Of a stretch of DNA of 64,000 bases, positions 34,817 to 45,164 are shown one piece after another. A program made the translations under genes and the position numbers. Position 1 is the first letter of the stretch. Each line of letters begins with the position of its first letter. The DNA lies in the NCBI RefSeq assembly GCF_003478445.1, contig NZ_QUET01000022.1:1-64000 (forward strand), given 5' to 3'. Origin of the DNA: Roseburia sp. AM59-24XD. Its GTDB lineage: Bacteria; Bacillota; Clostridia; Lachnospirales; Lachnospiraceae. The notes beneath the pieces were generated by a model. The model was not told the origin of the DNA and did no database searches. It worked only from the letters and a program-made list of their open reading frames with translations.

Positions 34817-37581
34817 TCACTTCCATGCACGAAGTCCGGCGTAGAATTTCCGCCCGGTTCCTGCCGATGCAAGTGCTGCCCGCTTCACGCCCCTGACAAA
34901 GCGGACACAGTCTCTGATCTCTTCCTTTGAACCGCACTCTCTGTCAAACCGCGCTCTCTCAAGCTGACGGAAATACCTCCCTGTCATGCCGCTCTCCACG
35001 CCCTTCGGATCAAGCCCGCTAAGAAGCGTAAGATATTCCTGATCGGTCATGTGCTCCGGCTTGCCAAAGCCACAGCAGCGAAGCACCTGCTCGAGCTGAT
35101 GGTTCAACTCCAGAAGATATGCACCGCCTCCATGACATTTTCGCAGACGGTATCTTCTGCGCAGACGCTGGCTGTACCAGATCAGCCACAGAAGCAGTAA
35201 GACTGCCACCGTTCCTGTCACGGCAAGCAGGATTTTCTTCTGCTTCGGAGAAAGTGCTTTCCTGCCTGCATCGCTTCCGGCGGATGTACCGGAACTGCTT
35301 CCGTCTGAGGATGCGTCCATCTGATCGCTGCTTCCGCCATTCTGTCCGTCGGCATGCTCAGTCGCAGCCGGTTCCTCGGTGATCTCAGGTTCTTCCGTTT
35401 CAGAAGGATCCTGCGCTGCCTTTTCGCTGCTCTGCGGATCATTCTCAAGGAGGTGTCATCGCCGTAATCCGGCTCCTCGGTCGGTGCGGTCTGGGTAAAT
35501 CCGGATCCGTTGTTGTTGATCTGACCGGTCGCATCCTGTGCGCTTGGTGTCATATCCGCCACGGTCCAGCCGCTGCTCAGACTGTAGACCTCCGTCCACG
35601 CATGCGCTTCCTGATCCAGCACCTTCGCCGTGTAGGTTCCATCCCCGTTGTCGACAAAGTCTGATGCCGGTACACGGTAACCGGACACATAGCGGGATGG
35701 GATTCCCATCGCACGAAACAGCACAGCTCCTGCTGTCGCATAATGCTCACAGTAACCAAGCTTCTGCACGAAAAGGAAATTCTCCACATAATCGGTACCG
35801 ACTTCCTTTGCCTTCAGCGTCTGACTGTACTTTGTATTTTCATTCAGATAGATTCGCAGCGATTTGATCGTCTGATCCGGAGATACGAAAATGGTTCTTC
35901 CGCTTCCGGTGGTCTTCGTGATCGGAACATAATTGACCAGAAGATCCTTTGCAAGCTGCTTCGTCTGTGTCAGACCACCCGGCAGCCACAGATCCTCACT
36001 TAACACATACTGGAAATACCTGCCGAGATTCGGATCCGATACGGCAACATAGTACTTTCCGTCCTCTAACGACGGCATATCTTCCCCATCCGTGATCTGC
36101 TGCTTATTCGAGCCGAAATTGTCATCGTCTGTCTCATATATCGTAACGGATTCCTGATTTCCCAATCGTTCCCCGGCATAATACGGAACGCATTCCTTCT
36201 GCAGAAGTCCCGCCGAGCTTGCCTGAAAACGAAGACCCATTCTTGTTTTCTGGGTAAGCACCTCGTATTCGCTGACGTCATCGCTGCGCCGGAAGCCCTT
36301 GTCGTAATCAAGCATCAGCGTTCCCATGGAGCTTTCATCCAGCTTGGAGAAATATGGAAAGTACGCAAACGTTGTCGGGTTGCCCTTCTCATATTTGATC
36401 TTCATATGCATGGCGTTCTTTTGCCCCATCGAATCCGGATCTGCCAGATATTCCTGATACGATACTGATCGGTTGTCCGAAGCAAGCTTTCTTGCCTGAT
36501 ATACGTTATAATCCTGCGTCAGAAGCTGATAGCAGGTCTCGGTTCCAAACAGACCGGATATTTTCTTTTTCTTGGAATTGCTCCATCTGCCGTTTTCGTA
36601 TCTTGTGCCGATAAAACCGCGCAGATAAATATCTTCCGTCGGTTTCTTGTCTACGGTCAGCGTAAGCACGGTCTCCCCGGTAAATTTCGGGGAAGTATTG
36701 GTAAGCACACCCGGCTGCTCAATGCCAAGAAGTGCCTGAATCTTCTGCACGGTCCGCACCCCAAAGTTCACAATCTGCTTTTCCATGGTGTGCTGCGTCT
36801 TAAGGAGCTTCTCCTCTCCCTGCAACGCCTGATCCTTCGTTGCTACCGACAGTCTGGCTCCTGCTCCAAACAGCACCAGAATACATACTAACATGATCGG
36901 ATAGAATAAACGGTGACGCACAATGGAAACACTGATCTGGCGGAAATGTCTGGAACCGCCTACATGAAATTCATCGTAGCACATCTGTGTTCCCAGAATA
37001 CCGGCGATCAGAAGGATCATTGCCGGTATGGTCGGCGCCTTTCCCCAGAGAAGACCACAGGCTACAAGAAGTGCCGCAGGCAGTGTCCCCCAGAACATGC
37101 CGTGACGGTGTGCATACACCCGTGACATAAACAGTCCGGCAAGAAGCTCCAGATCCAGAACGATCCATGTTCCAACGGCTCCGTGATACCGGTCCGCATA
37201 CGGCTGAAATGCACCGGATACACCGTAATTATACTGTCTCTGACGATGCGCGACCGCATCCGTCAGTGTCGTCATATCTGCTTTGATGTGTCCCAGATAT
37301 CGGACTGTCAAAATCCCCCATATTATTAGAGTAAAAAGCAGAAACAGATCCGCCACCGGATACTTCACAAACGGAATCTTATACCGGCTCTTTACCTTAT
37401 GCTCCAGACGCCGGAGCGGTGCCGCTGCAAGCACGGTAAACCAGATCGACGCCACCGCAAGTGCAATGGCAAATTTATATAAGCTTCCTGCTTTCAGAAA
37501 GATGGAATACACACACAGATGCATTCCGAAAAGCTGCATGAAAAGACAGATTCCCTGCATAACGAACGGCTTTCTTTTCAT
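34817..37581 (-). pseudogene. Transglutaminase-like membrane protein (TgpA type), frameshifted
   Basis: The long frame from 37581 has five or six N-terminal membrane spans and a transglutaminase core with YCEHYATAGAVLFRAMGIPSRYVSGYRV, HAWTEVYS and VADMTPS, giving the Cys-His-Asp triad. At about 35447 one base is missing: the frame would continue ENDPQSSEKAAQDP into the frame at 34817-35320, which has a membrane span (ILLAVTGTVAVLLLLWLIWY) and a C-terminal DUF4129-like domain. As written, the product ends in unrelated basic sequence (LRMIRRAAKRQRR). It is last in the moxR-DUF58 operon. The frameshift may be a sequencing error. Confidence 0.8.
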
Positions 37582-37620
37582 GATATTCCCCCTTTATTTA
37601 CAAGCGGCCTGTCCCCTCCG

Positions 37621-38753
37621 CTAAACAACTAATTTCTTCGCGCCAAGCTGCCTCTCGATATCGGAAACATCCCCGCTGTATCTTGCCTGTGTCTCGCCAT
37701 TCAGCTTGAGCACCAGCTCTGTGTCAAGCTCCAATGTCGTAATACCCGGCATCTCATGATATTTCTGCCGATAAAGTTCAGTAAGCTCCTTCCGGCTGTG
37801 ATACACCGGAAGCTGCCCCAGACGAAACAGCATTTCGTATATATTTTCCTCTTTCTCGATCCGGTATCTGCAGATATCATTTCTCTGACTGTCAAACCAG
37901 ATGACATGATGACGGCATCCTTCTAACACCAGCGAATGGCTGATCGAAGCGATGATCTGCAGATAACTGTCGCGCTTTGTCTCATGCTTTCTGCCATGAT
38001 GCCCCGCCGGCTGATACAGATCCAGATAGAAATCGACCGGACAGCCCAGCGGCAGTGACTGCTCGCGAACCATCATTTCGTCCGTCTTGGCTGTCAGCTT
38101 CCAGTGAATGCTGCGAAGCTTGTCTCCCGGCTGATAATCACGGATCTTGAACACCTCGGACGGATCATCTCCGCCGCGTTCTTTGGAATAATCCTCGCTC
38201 TCCCCCGCAAAATCACGGCTCTGGCGGCTGACCATCACCGGAACCTCGCAGATTCTCGGCAAAACGAGCATCGTCTCCGGCTTCAGTGCCTTCCAGTACT
38301 TCGCAGAAAGCGGCACTGCGACAAGTCCGAGAAAATCATAGCACCAGACCTTCCCGATCTCCATATGGATATTACCGACGCAGCGGGCATGATATTCTGT
38401 CTTGATGACGGCTTCCTTTTTGCTGCCCGTCAGATGTGAATAGAACCAGGTTTTCTCTGTTTTCTGTCCCATCGGCAGCGTTCCTTTCACCTGCACCGCA
38501 ATCCTTCCTCCGATTGGAAAGCTTCCGTTGCGCACCCGCAGTAATACCGGCACCTTCTGTCCCTGCTCTACCACGGGAATCGGCAGCTCCATTGTAAGTC
38601 TCAGACTGCGCATTGCCGGCAGGAGAGTAAGCATCAGAAAGAACGGCAGGGCAAGCTCCACATAAAACAGCATCAGAAAACTGGTGCTCCATAAAGCACC
38701 GCTGTATAAAATGTCAACGCGATCACGATCAAATATGTGATGAGTCTTTTCAT
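37621..38753 (-). pseudogene. DUF58 protein, frameshifted near the N-terminus
   Basis: The frame 37621-38673 carries the DUF58 domain with KERGGDDPSEVFKIRDYQPGD and IHWKLTAKTDEMMVRE. In these operons DUF58 proteins have two N-terminal membrane helices; here the first, MKRLITYLIVIALTFYTAVLYG, begins at 38753 with GGAGAGG upstream, but is in another frame. Loss of one A at about 38688 explains this. The likely intact product has about 378 residues. It acts with the MoxR ATPase and the transglutaminase in an envelope-related module. Restored or not, I treat it as one gene. Confidence 0.75.
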
Positions 38754-38773
38754 GGAATCACACGCCTCTCCGA

Positions 38774-39763
38774 TTATTTTCTGACCTTCGGTTTCTGAAC
38801 GCTGGAAAGAATCTGCTCCAGCACGGTATCTGTGGATACATGTCCAACACGTGCCTTGGAATTTAATACGAGACGATGTGCCACCACAGCACTAAATACT
38901 TCGGTGACATCGTTTGGCACAACAAAGTCACGGTCTGACAGGAATGCAGCCGCCTTTGCCATCTTTGCAAGTGCGATGGTTCCACGCGGACTCATACCAA
39001 GCTCCACAAGCGAATGCTCTCTGGTGGCTCTTGCAAGATCTACAATATAAGAATAGATCTCATCGTGCAGATAAATATTCTCAACCTCTGCCCGGATCAG
39101 GATAAGCTCCTGTGCCGGAATAACTCCCTGTACATCGTCAAGCTGTATGCCGTTGCTTCTTCCCTTTGCGATCGCAATCTCGTTCTCGGCATCCGGATAT
39201 CCCATGGTCATACAGATCATGAAACGGTCAAGCTGTGACTCCGGCAGAAGCTGGGTTCCGACGCTTCCGACCGGATTCTCCGTCGCAATTACCACAAACG
39301 GCTCCGGAACACGTCTTGTCACACCGTCCACTGTGACATTGCCTTCCTCCATAACCTCAAGCAGTGCCGACTGTGTTTTCGGCGAGGTGCGGTTGATCTC
39401 ATCTGCCAGAAACAGGTTACACATGATCGCACCCGGCTGATACACAAAAGCTCCCTGTGCCTTTTCGTACATGGAAAATCCGAGGATGTCCGCCGGGAGT
39501 ACATCCGGCGTGAACTGCATACGGTGACTGTCCATCTCCATAGCTCCCGCAAATGCCATCGCAAGTGTTGTTTTACCGACACCCGGTATATCGTCGATCA
39601 GGATATGACCGCCTGCAAGGATCGCCGCCATCGCGAGACGGACACACTCATCCTTACCGATCACTACCTTTTTGACCTCGTTCATTACTGCACATGCTTC
39701 CTGATAATATCTTTCATTCATTTTGTTTAACACCAAACCTTTCCCCATTGCTCTGTTTATCAA
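38774..39763 (-). CDS. MoxR-family AAA+ ATPase
   Basis: The protein has up to 329 residues and is a MoxR ATPase, a chaperone-like AAA+ protein that usually works with DUF58/VWA proteins. Walker A is GVGKTTLA, Walker B is LFLADEINR, sensor and arginine-finger blocks include TENPVGSVGTQLLPESQLDRF. The start is uncertain: TTG at 39763 overlaps the stop of the split subtilase fragment; an ATG at 39721 gives the family-like start MNERYYQEA but has no clear ribosome-binding site. No promoter is visible inside the inserted segment before it. Confidence 0.85.
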   Translation of the reverse strand: MINRAMGKGLVLNKMNERYYQEACAVMNEVKKVVIGKDECVRLAMAAILAGGHILIDDIPGVGKTTLAMAFAGAMEMDSHRMQFTPDVLPADILGFSMYEKAQGAFVYQPGAIMCNLFLADEINRTSPKTQSALLEVMEEGNVTVDGVTRRVPEPFVVIATENPVGSVGTQLLPESQLDRFMICMTMGYPDAENEIAIAKGRSNGIQLDDVQGVIPAQELILIRAEVENIYLHDEIYSYIVDLARATREHSLVELGMSPRGTIALAKMAKAAAFLSDRDFVVPNDVTEVFSAVVAHRLVLNSKARVGHVSTDTVLEQILSSVQKPKVRK

Positions 39764-40086
39764 ACTCCATCCCCCGTATCAACAATCCCGAACATTACAC
39801 CCTGTCCGAAAAGCTCTAACTGCGACTGTCTCCTGACTCTCGCCGCCCCTGTCTCCTCTAACGTCTGTGTTGAACTCAGAAGACCAAAGCATCGTGGTAT
39901 CACAAGCTCTGCATTTCTGCGGCTCTCATCGACCGCACTGCCCTCCAGATAAACAACGGCAAACCGGAAATCTGCCAGCTGGTAACAGTCCGTCTGATAC
40001 TGCTCCGACACCAGCTCCGACCAGCTGCCGTACTCCACGATATAATCTTCATATTCTTCGGAATATATTTTGTCCTGACAATCCAC
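39760..40086 (-). pseudogene. Subtilisin-like protease, N-terminal part of the split gene
   Basis: The 108-codon frame has the Csp-type prodomain (FAVVYLEGSAVDESRRN, PRCFGLLSSTQTLEETG, LELFGQGVMFGIVDTG) and stops a few codons after the catalytic Asp-Thr-Gly (DTGDGV). In intact family members DTG is followed directly by IDY, which is found at 34714 at the start of the C-terminal part. Together the two pieces give an ordinary-length protease of about 580 residues. Alone it is only a prodomain with one triad residue. Confidence 0.87.
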
Positions 40087-40208
40087 AACAGTGCTCCTTA
40101 TACTAAGATGCTACGTGAAAGCAAAGGGTTCGAAAAAGCTGTGCTTTTTCTCACTCGCAGGCGCATTCACATAGCGTCCGCCTTCACGCATATAGATAAT
40201 ATATGCAC

Positions 40209-41634
40209 TTAATCGTTGCGCTGTGTCAGAAGCGTTGCCTCACCGCTTTCCCTCATCTCAATCTTCGGCGAACCGTGATTTTCGATGTAGTCCTTTGTGA
40301 TCGTTACACGACCGATCATATCATCCTTCGGGATCTCATACATAATATCCAGCATGAAATCCTCGATGATCGCACGCAACGCTCTTGCACCTGTCTTTTT
40401 CTCGGCTGCCTTCACGGCAACTGCCTGAATGGCATCCGCATCAAACTGCAGATCGACCTCATCGAGCAGCAAAAGCTTCTGATACTGCTTTAAGATCGCA
40501 TTCTTCGGCTCTGTCATAACGCGGGCGAGCATCTCCTCTGTCATTGCCTGCAGTGAAAAGATAACCGGCAGACGTCCGAGAAACTCCGGAATCATACCAA
40601 ACTCCCGCAGATCCTCACGGTGACCTTGGATAAAATATTCTCATCCTTATCATAGGCATCGGAAAGCTCCGCCTGAAAGCCAATGGATGCCTGACTGGTA
40701 AGACGCTTCTTGATGATCTTGTCCAGCTCCGGAAATGCTCCGCCACAGATAAATAAGATATTTCTTGTATCGATCGTTGTCATCGGCACCATGGCGTTTT
40801 TATTCGTGGCACCAACCGGTACCTCAACCTCGCTGCCCTCCAGAAGCTTTAACATGCCCTGCTGTACGGACTCGCCGCTGACATCACGGCTGTTGGTATT
40901 GCGCTTCTTGGCGATCTTATCAATCTCATCGATAAAGATAATGCCGTGCTCTGCTTTCTCGACATCATTGTCCGCAGCGGCAAGCAGCTTGGAAAGCACG
41001 CTCTCGACATCGTCACCGATGTAGCCTGCCTCTGTAAGACTTGTGGCATCCGTGATCGCAAGCGGTACCTGCAGGATCTTCGCCAGCGTCTTGACCAGAT
41101 AGGTCTTACCACAGCCGGTCGGACCCACCATGAGAATGTTGGATTTCTCAATCTCGATCTCATCCATCGTGTCCGTCAGAACACGCTTGTAATGATTGTA
41201 CACCGCCACGGACATTACCTTTTTGGCATAGTCCTGACCGATGACATATTCATCCAGATGCTTCTTAATGACATGTGGTGCCGGAAGGTGGTGGATATCA
41301 ACGATACCCTTCGTTTCTTCCGGCTTCTCTGTCTTCTCCTCCGCCTTCGGCTCTTCATGCTTTTTCTTTTTGAGTTTCTGATTGTTCGGAATCTCCTCGA
41401 ACATGTTCTGATTGCCGTTAAACATGTCCATATACGGCGCATGCCGCTCATCATTCCCGGAAAGCCGCTCATGCTTCCCATGGAATCAAAGGTCTTCTGC
41501 ATGCAGTCCGGGCAAATGCAGATATTGTTCGGAATATGGATCATCTTTCCTGCCTTGCTCTCGGGACGTCTGCACAGATAGCAGATTTCCTCGTAATCGG
41601 AGTTGTCTGTCGTGGTATTGTTATCTTCTGCCAT
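40209..41634 (-). pseudogene. clpX: ClpX ATPase, disrupted by two single-base frameshifts
   Basis: ClpX is the AAA+ unfoldase of the ClpXP protease. Three frames together spell a complete ClpX: the zinc-binding domain (EEICYLCRRPESKAGKM, NNICICPDCMQ) at 41634-41440; the AAA core ([13 protein letters not shown], Walker A GPTGCGKT, Walker [22 protein letters not shown] block) to about 40615; and the C-terminal domain (IPEFLGRLPVIF...) to 40209. The breaks at about 41439 (CC to C) and 40615 (GG to G) are single-base losses. As clpX is normally conserved, sequencing error is as likely as real damage. Confidence 0.85.
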
Positions 41635-41661
41635 TTTGTAACCATGCCTTTCTATTTTCTA

Positions 41662-43311
41662 TCAAAAGTCATAAAAGCTCTTTCCGAAGCTTTCTTTTGT
41701 TTTCTTGCGGTTTTTCTTCATTTTCCTTGTACTCAGGCTGCTTCCGCTGTCTGACATGCTGCTTCTTGACGTTCTGCGGCTGCTTGTAAAATCTGCCCCG
41801 CGGCGACGACGTCCCTTACGCTTGCTTGCCGAGAAGGACTTGCGGCTGTTCAGGGACATTGCCCCGTAGGAGCGTCTCGTTCTGATACGGCTTCTGCGCT
41901 TTCTGCGGGAGTTCATCCGGTAATTTACCACCAGAAGAACAATGAGTAAAAGGATCAGCCCTGCAACGATCACCAGAATCACTCTGTCCTTAAAAAAGGA
42001 CACCATATTGTAAAAGCTGTACTTGATTCCGGACAACTTTGTCAGGATCACGGCATGCTTTTTGTTGGTTTTGATCTGTTTGATCTCGGAATCAACGATC
42101 TGTCTGGATGCCTCGTCCAGATGAGAGGCTGACTTGGAGCTATCGTAAATAATATCGGTGGAGCCGACCATGCGCCCATCGTAGGTATATTTCACGGTTC
42201 CGATGACATTTTCGCCGTCTTGGATCTTAACGGAATCATCGTATTTGATCTGCTGCTTTGCTTTCTTTATGCCCACGCCCTTCGGAAGGACAACAGCTGA
42301 TTCTGCAGACAGACGAAGCGGTGACTGCTCCGCATTAAAATAGCTGTCAAAGGTATTAAAAAGGTTCTCGTTCACATCGCTGTTCTCACCGTTGACTTCA
42401 TGTTTGGAGAACTTTTCAAAGGCAAAGTCAAGAATCCTTGTCGTGTCTGTATATTCATTCGGCTCGCCCTGCTTCGGACTGTTGCCCTTCATAATAACGG
42501 AGACAACCTGCATGCCGTCCTTCTCCGCGAAGGTAACGAGCGTCGAGTGCGCCATGGATGTATATCCGGTCTTACCGCCGATCACGTAATCCTTCTCGTA
42601 ACGGCTGCTTGTCTCATATCCGTTGATCATCTGATGATGGTTGAGAAGCTGTCCGCCAAGGATCTCGCCGGCTTTACGCTTGTTGGTCGACTTGACCTGA
42701 TAGGTTCTGGTGCCACAGATCTTCTGGAAGGATGGATTCTTCCACGCCTCTCTGGCAATGCATGCCATATCGTATGCGGATGTATAGTGATCGTCGTTGT
42801 GAAGACCATTCGGATTCATAAAATGCGTGTCCTTGAGCCCAAGCTGCGCCACGCGCTCATTCATCATGTCCACAAAAGCACTGACGCTGCCCGCCACATG
42901 ATCGGCTGCCACAAGACACATCTCGTTGGCAGACTGCAGCATAATGCCGTACAATACCTGCTCGATCGTAAACTTCTCGCCCGGCACGCAGTACATGGAG
43001 GAGCTTCCGGTCTCAATGCCGTGCGCCTCTGCCTCGGTAAACGTGACAACGTCACTCGGCGAACTGTTCTCCAGCGTCAGCAGCGATGTCATGATCTTGG
43101 TGATACTCGCCGGATAATGCTTCTGGTGCACGTTCTTGGAATAAAGCACGGTTCCCGTGGAGAGCTCCATCACGATCGCCGATGCACAGCTTAAGCTTTT
43201 CTTGTCCGGTCCCTTCGGCCACTTGGACGCCGCCTGTGCGGTCTGGCTGCATATACTTCCTACCATAAGAATCCCCGCCATCACAGCAGCGATAAACCTT
43301 TTCTTTTTCAT
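41662..43311 (-). CDS. D-alanyl-D-alanine carboxypeptidase (DacF/penicillin-binding protein 5 type)
   Basis: The 549-residue protein has a signal peptide (KKKRFIAAVMAGILMVGS) and peptidase S11 motifs: SITK (SxxK), SAN (SxN) and GGKTGYT (KTG). Class-5-type sequence follows, then a membrane span (ILVIVAGLILLLIVLLVVNY) and a highly basic Arg/Ser-rich cytoplasmic or anchor tail of about 85 residues, longer than usual. It trims the terminal D-Ala of peptidoglycan stem peptides. The ATG at 43311 with GAGG 9 bp upstream is chosen over 43326. Confidence 0.88.
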   Translation of the reverse strand: MKKKRFIAAVMAGILMVGSICSQTAQAASKWPKGPDKKSLSCASAIVMELSTGTVLYSKNVHQKHYPASITKIMTSLLTLENSSPSDVVTFTEAEAHGIETGSSSMYCVPGEKFTIEQVLYGIMLQSANEMCLVAADHVAGSVSAFVDMMNERVAQLGLKDTHFMNPNGLHNDDHYTSAYDMACIAREAWKNPSFQKICGTRTYQVKSTNKRKAGEILGGQLLNHHQMINGYETSSRYEKDYVIGGKTGYTSMAHSTLVTFAEKDGMQVVSVIMKGNSPKQGEPNEYTDTTRILDFAFEKFSKHEVNGENSDVNENLFNTFDSYFNAEQSPLRLSAESAVVLPKGVGIKKAKQQIKYDDSVKIQDGENVIGTVKYTYDGRMVGSTDIIYDSSKSASHLDEASRQIVDSEIKQIKTNKKHAVILTKLSGIKYSFYNMVSFFKDRVILVIVAGLILLLIVLLVVNYRMNSRRKRRSRIRTRRSYGAMSLNSRKSFSASKRKGRRRRGADFTSSRRTSRSSMSDSGSSLSTRKMKKNRKKTKESFGKSFYDF

Positions 43312-43386
43312 ATGACTAATCCTCATTTCAATCTATAAAACTGCGTTATCTGCACAACTACACATTCTATACAAGTATAATATTAT

Positions 43387-43415
43387 TTGCATAAAAAGGC
43401 AAATCATGCTATACT
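43387..43415 (+). promoter_or_regulatory. Promoter of tRNA-Arg
   Basis: TTGCAT (43387-43392) and TATACT (43410-43415) are 17 bp apart, with the tRNA 16 bp further on. Confidence 0.65.
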
Positions 43416-43430
43416 TGACAGCGAGCTTGT

Positions 43431-43502
43431 GTTCTCGTAGTTAAATGGATATAACGGCCCCCTCCTAAGGGGCAGTTGGGGGTTCGATTCCCTCCGGGAA
43501 CG
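43431..43502 (+). tRNA. tRNA-Arg (CCT anticodon)
   Basis: The 72-nt sequence folds into a cloverleaf: acceptor GTTCTCG with CGGGAAC and G discriminator, anticodon stem GCCCC/GGGGC with loop CTCCTAA (anticodon CCT, reading AGG), and a T-arm with GGTTCGATTCC. CCA is not encoded. It stands alone with its own promoter. Confidence 0.92.
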
Positions 43503-43779
43503 CTGAAATATAGGATTTGAGACGATATTTGAGAATGGATGTTGTTTCGGATCCTTTTTCTTTACCGGTGTTTCTTATATTTTTCTTAAAATCCGATGAA
43601 GCCATAGCATTCTGACCGCGAAAAATATATCATCAAATTGGTTTCTATGTCATAATTTTTGTATTGTCACAATTTTTCAAATTTTCCTGCATAAGATCCA
43701 TTGACATGAAAACAATAGAAGAATATAATAAAAGTACGAAAAAACATACGATTTTTTGTACAGAAACGAGGTGTTAAGC

Positions 43780-44034
43780 ATGTTAGCAGTAAAGAGCATG
43801 GATGTAAGAGAAAATTTCAAGGCATTATGTGATAAGGTTTTCCGAGGGGAAACATTGATTGTTTCAAGACCTAAAAACGAAAATATAGTGATGATGTCAG
43901 AATCTGAATACAATGCGCTTATGAAAGCGAAAAGAAACGCGGAATACCTCGCTATGCTGGATAAATCCATGGCGGAAGCAAAAGCTGGTGGTTTTATCAC
44001 AAAGACAATTGATGAGTTAGGAGAATACGAATAA
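43780..44034 (+). CDS. yefM: YefM/Phd-type antitoxin
   Basis: The 84-residue protein has the Phd/YefM N-terminal fold (MLAVKSMDVRENFKALCDKVFRGETLIVSRPKNENIVMMSE) and a C-terminal acidic toxin-binding tail. It binds and neutralises the YoeB toxin and represses the operon. The start at 43780 has GAGGTG 6 bp upstream. The stop TAA overlaps the ATG of the toxin gene by one base. Confidence 0.9.
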   Translation: MLAVKSMDVRENFKALCDKVFRGETLIVSRPKNENIVMMSESEYNALMKAKRNAEYLAMLDKSMAEAKAGGFITKTIDELGEYE

Positions 44035-44294
44035 TGAATGTAGTATTTACTCCGACTGCATGGCAGCAATACACGGACTGGCAGAAGGAAGATAAAAAGA
44101 TTGTAAAACGGATCAACGAGCTTATAAAGAGCATAGACCGCGATGGCTTATTAGAGGGAATCGGTAAGCCTGAACCGTTAAAGCACAGGAAAGTATGTAG
44201 CAGACGAATAACGGACGAACACAGACTTACATATAACTTTGACAGCAACAAAAATCTCATAATATATTCTTGTAAATTTCACTATGAAGATTAG
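44034..44294 (+). CDS. yoeB: YoeB/Txe-type ribosome-dependent mRNA interferase
   Basis: The 86-residue protein is a Txe/YoeB toxin: FTPTAWQQYTDWQKEDKKIVKRINELI, EGIGKPEPLK, CSRRITDEHRLTY and the C-terminal CKFHYED. The catalytic Glu, Arg and His of YoeB are all present. It cleaves mRNA at the ribosome when freed from its antitoxin. The module is intact, with a terminator after it. Confidence 0.92.
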   Translation: MNVVFTPTAWQQYTDWQKEDKKIVKRINELIKSIDRDGLLEGIGKPEPLKHRKVCSRRITDEHRLTYNFDSNKNLIIYSCKFHYED

Positions 44295-44315
44295 CACCGT
44301 TCAGGTGCTTTTCTT
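44293..44315 (+). terminator. Terminator of the yefM-yoeB operon
   Basis: AGCACC/GGTGCT stem with a 5-nt loop, then TTTTCTTT. It starts in the toxin stop codon. Confidence 0.7.
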
Positions 44316-44374
44316 TATTGTCTGCATTAGTGCTTCTTCACATACAATTTATCATGTTTTTTAACAGAAATCTC

Positions 44375-44998
44375 CTAATCAATTCCAAGCAGCTCCAGCA
44401 GTGCGCTTTCTGCTGCCCCGGGCTCCTTCCGGAAAACATCGATCAACCGCCCGTCCCCGCTTCGATTTTTAAATGCGGGATAGAGGAATCCGCATTCCGG
44501 CTCTCCCGGCTCATAATCGTCCTCCAGCGGGCAGAATATTCCGATCAGAAAATCATAAACCTCCTCGGATTCCCATTGGCTTTCCCCGTCCGTTCCTTTC
44601 CGCGGGATATCGTAACCGCCGTGAAATACATACACCGCAAAACCGCCGCTTCTCTGGTAATGACGTCCGACCTCCTCGTAAAACATCTCCAGCAGAGCAT
44701 CGTTTTTCAGCTCACTCTCATTCAGAGCGCAGAGAAGCTTTCGCATGCTGTCATCGGAAAGGTCCCTTGTCCGGTAAGCGTACTCCTTCAGCTGCACATT
44801 CGTCTCCGCAAACGGAACTGCCTTCGCCAGCTTCAAATTCTTGTCCCGCTCCGGTGCGGTCAGATTCAGAAAATGCTGATTAAAGGTTCCATCAATAAAA
44901 CCTTCTTCATCCATATATGCGCCCGCAATGCGGTCAAAGCAGTTTCTTTTGACAGTCATGCGCCTTGTCAGTTCTAACATGTCATCCCGATTGATCAT
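44375..44998 (-). CDS. Short DUF4317-family protein
   Basis: The 207-residue protein matches the first half of the DUF4317 family: INRDDMLELTRRMTVKRNCFDRIAGAYMDEEG, SELKNDALLEMFYEEV, VYVFHGGYDIPRKG, and GFLYPAFKNRS. Family members are usually about 400 residues, and here the region after PAFKNRSGD ends early, with a clean stop and a C-terminal GID. I chose 44998 because AGGACA lies at a usable distance. Function is unknown. It may be a compact version or a truncated copy. Confidence 0.7.
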   Translation of the reverse strand: MINRDDMLELTRRMTVKRNCFDRIAGAYMDEEGFIDGTFNQHFLNLTAPERDKNLKLAKAVPFAETNVQLKEYAYRTRDLSDDSMRKLLCALNESELKNDALLEMFYEEVGRHYQRSGGFAVYVFHGGYDIPRKGTDGESQWESEEVYDFLIGIFCPLEDDYEPGEPECGFLYPAFKNRSGDGRLIDVFRKEPGAAESALLELLGID

Positions 44999-45164
44999 TC
45001 CCATTGTCCTAACGTACCTTTCCATTGTCCGGGAGCCGTGAAACAAGCTCCCACAGACTGTATTTTTATGCTATACTCTAAATGTACAGCTTTTGCCGAA
45101 GCTGTTAATTTACATAATATATTCCTTTACACATAAACGCAAGCACAAGAAAGGACAAACAACT

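Noticed and set aside
34719..39774. The inserted moxR segment as a classical transposon or phage-like element
   Set aside because: It contains no transposase, integrase or recombinase and only weakly matching ends. I report the insertion but do not call a known element type.
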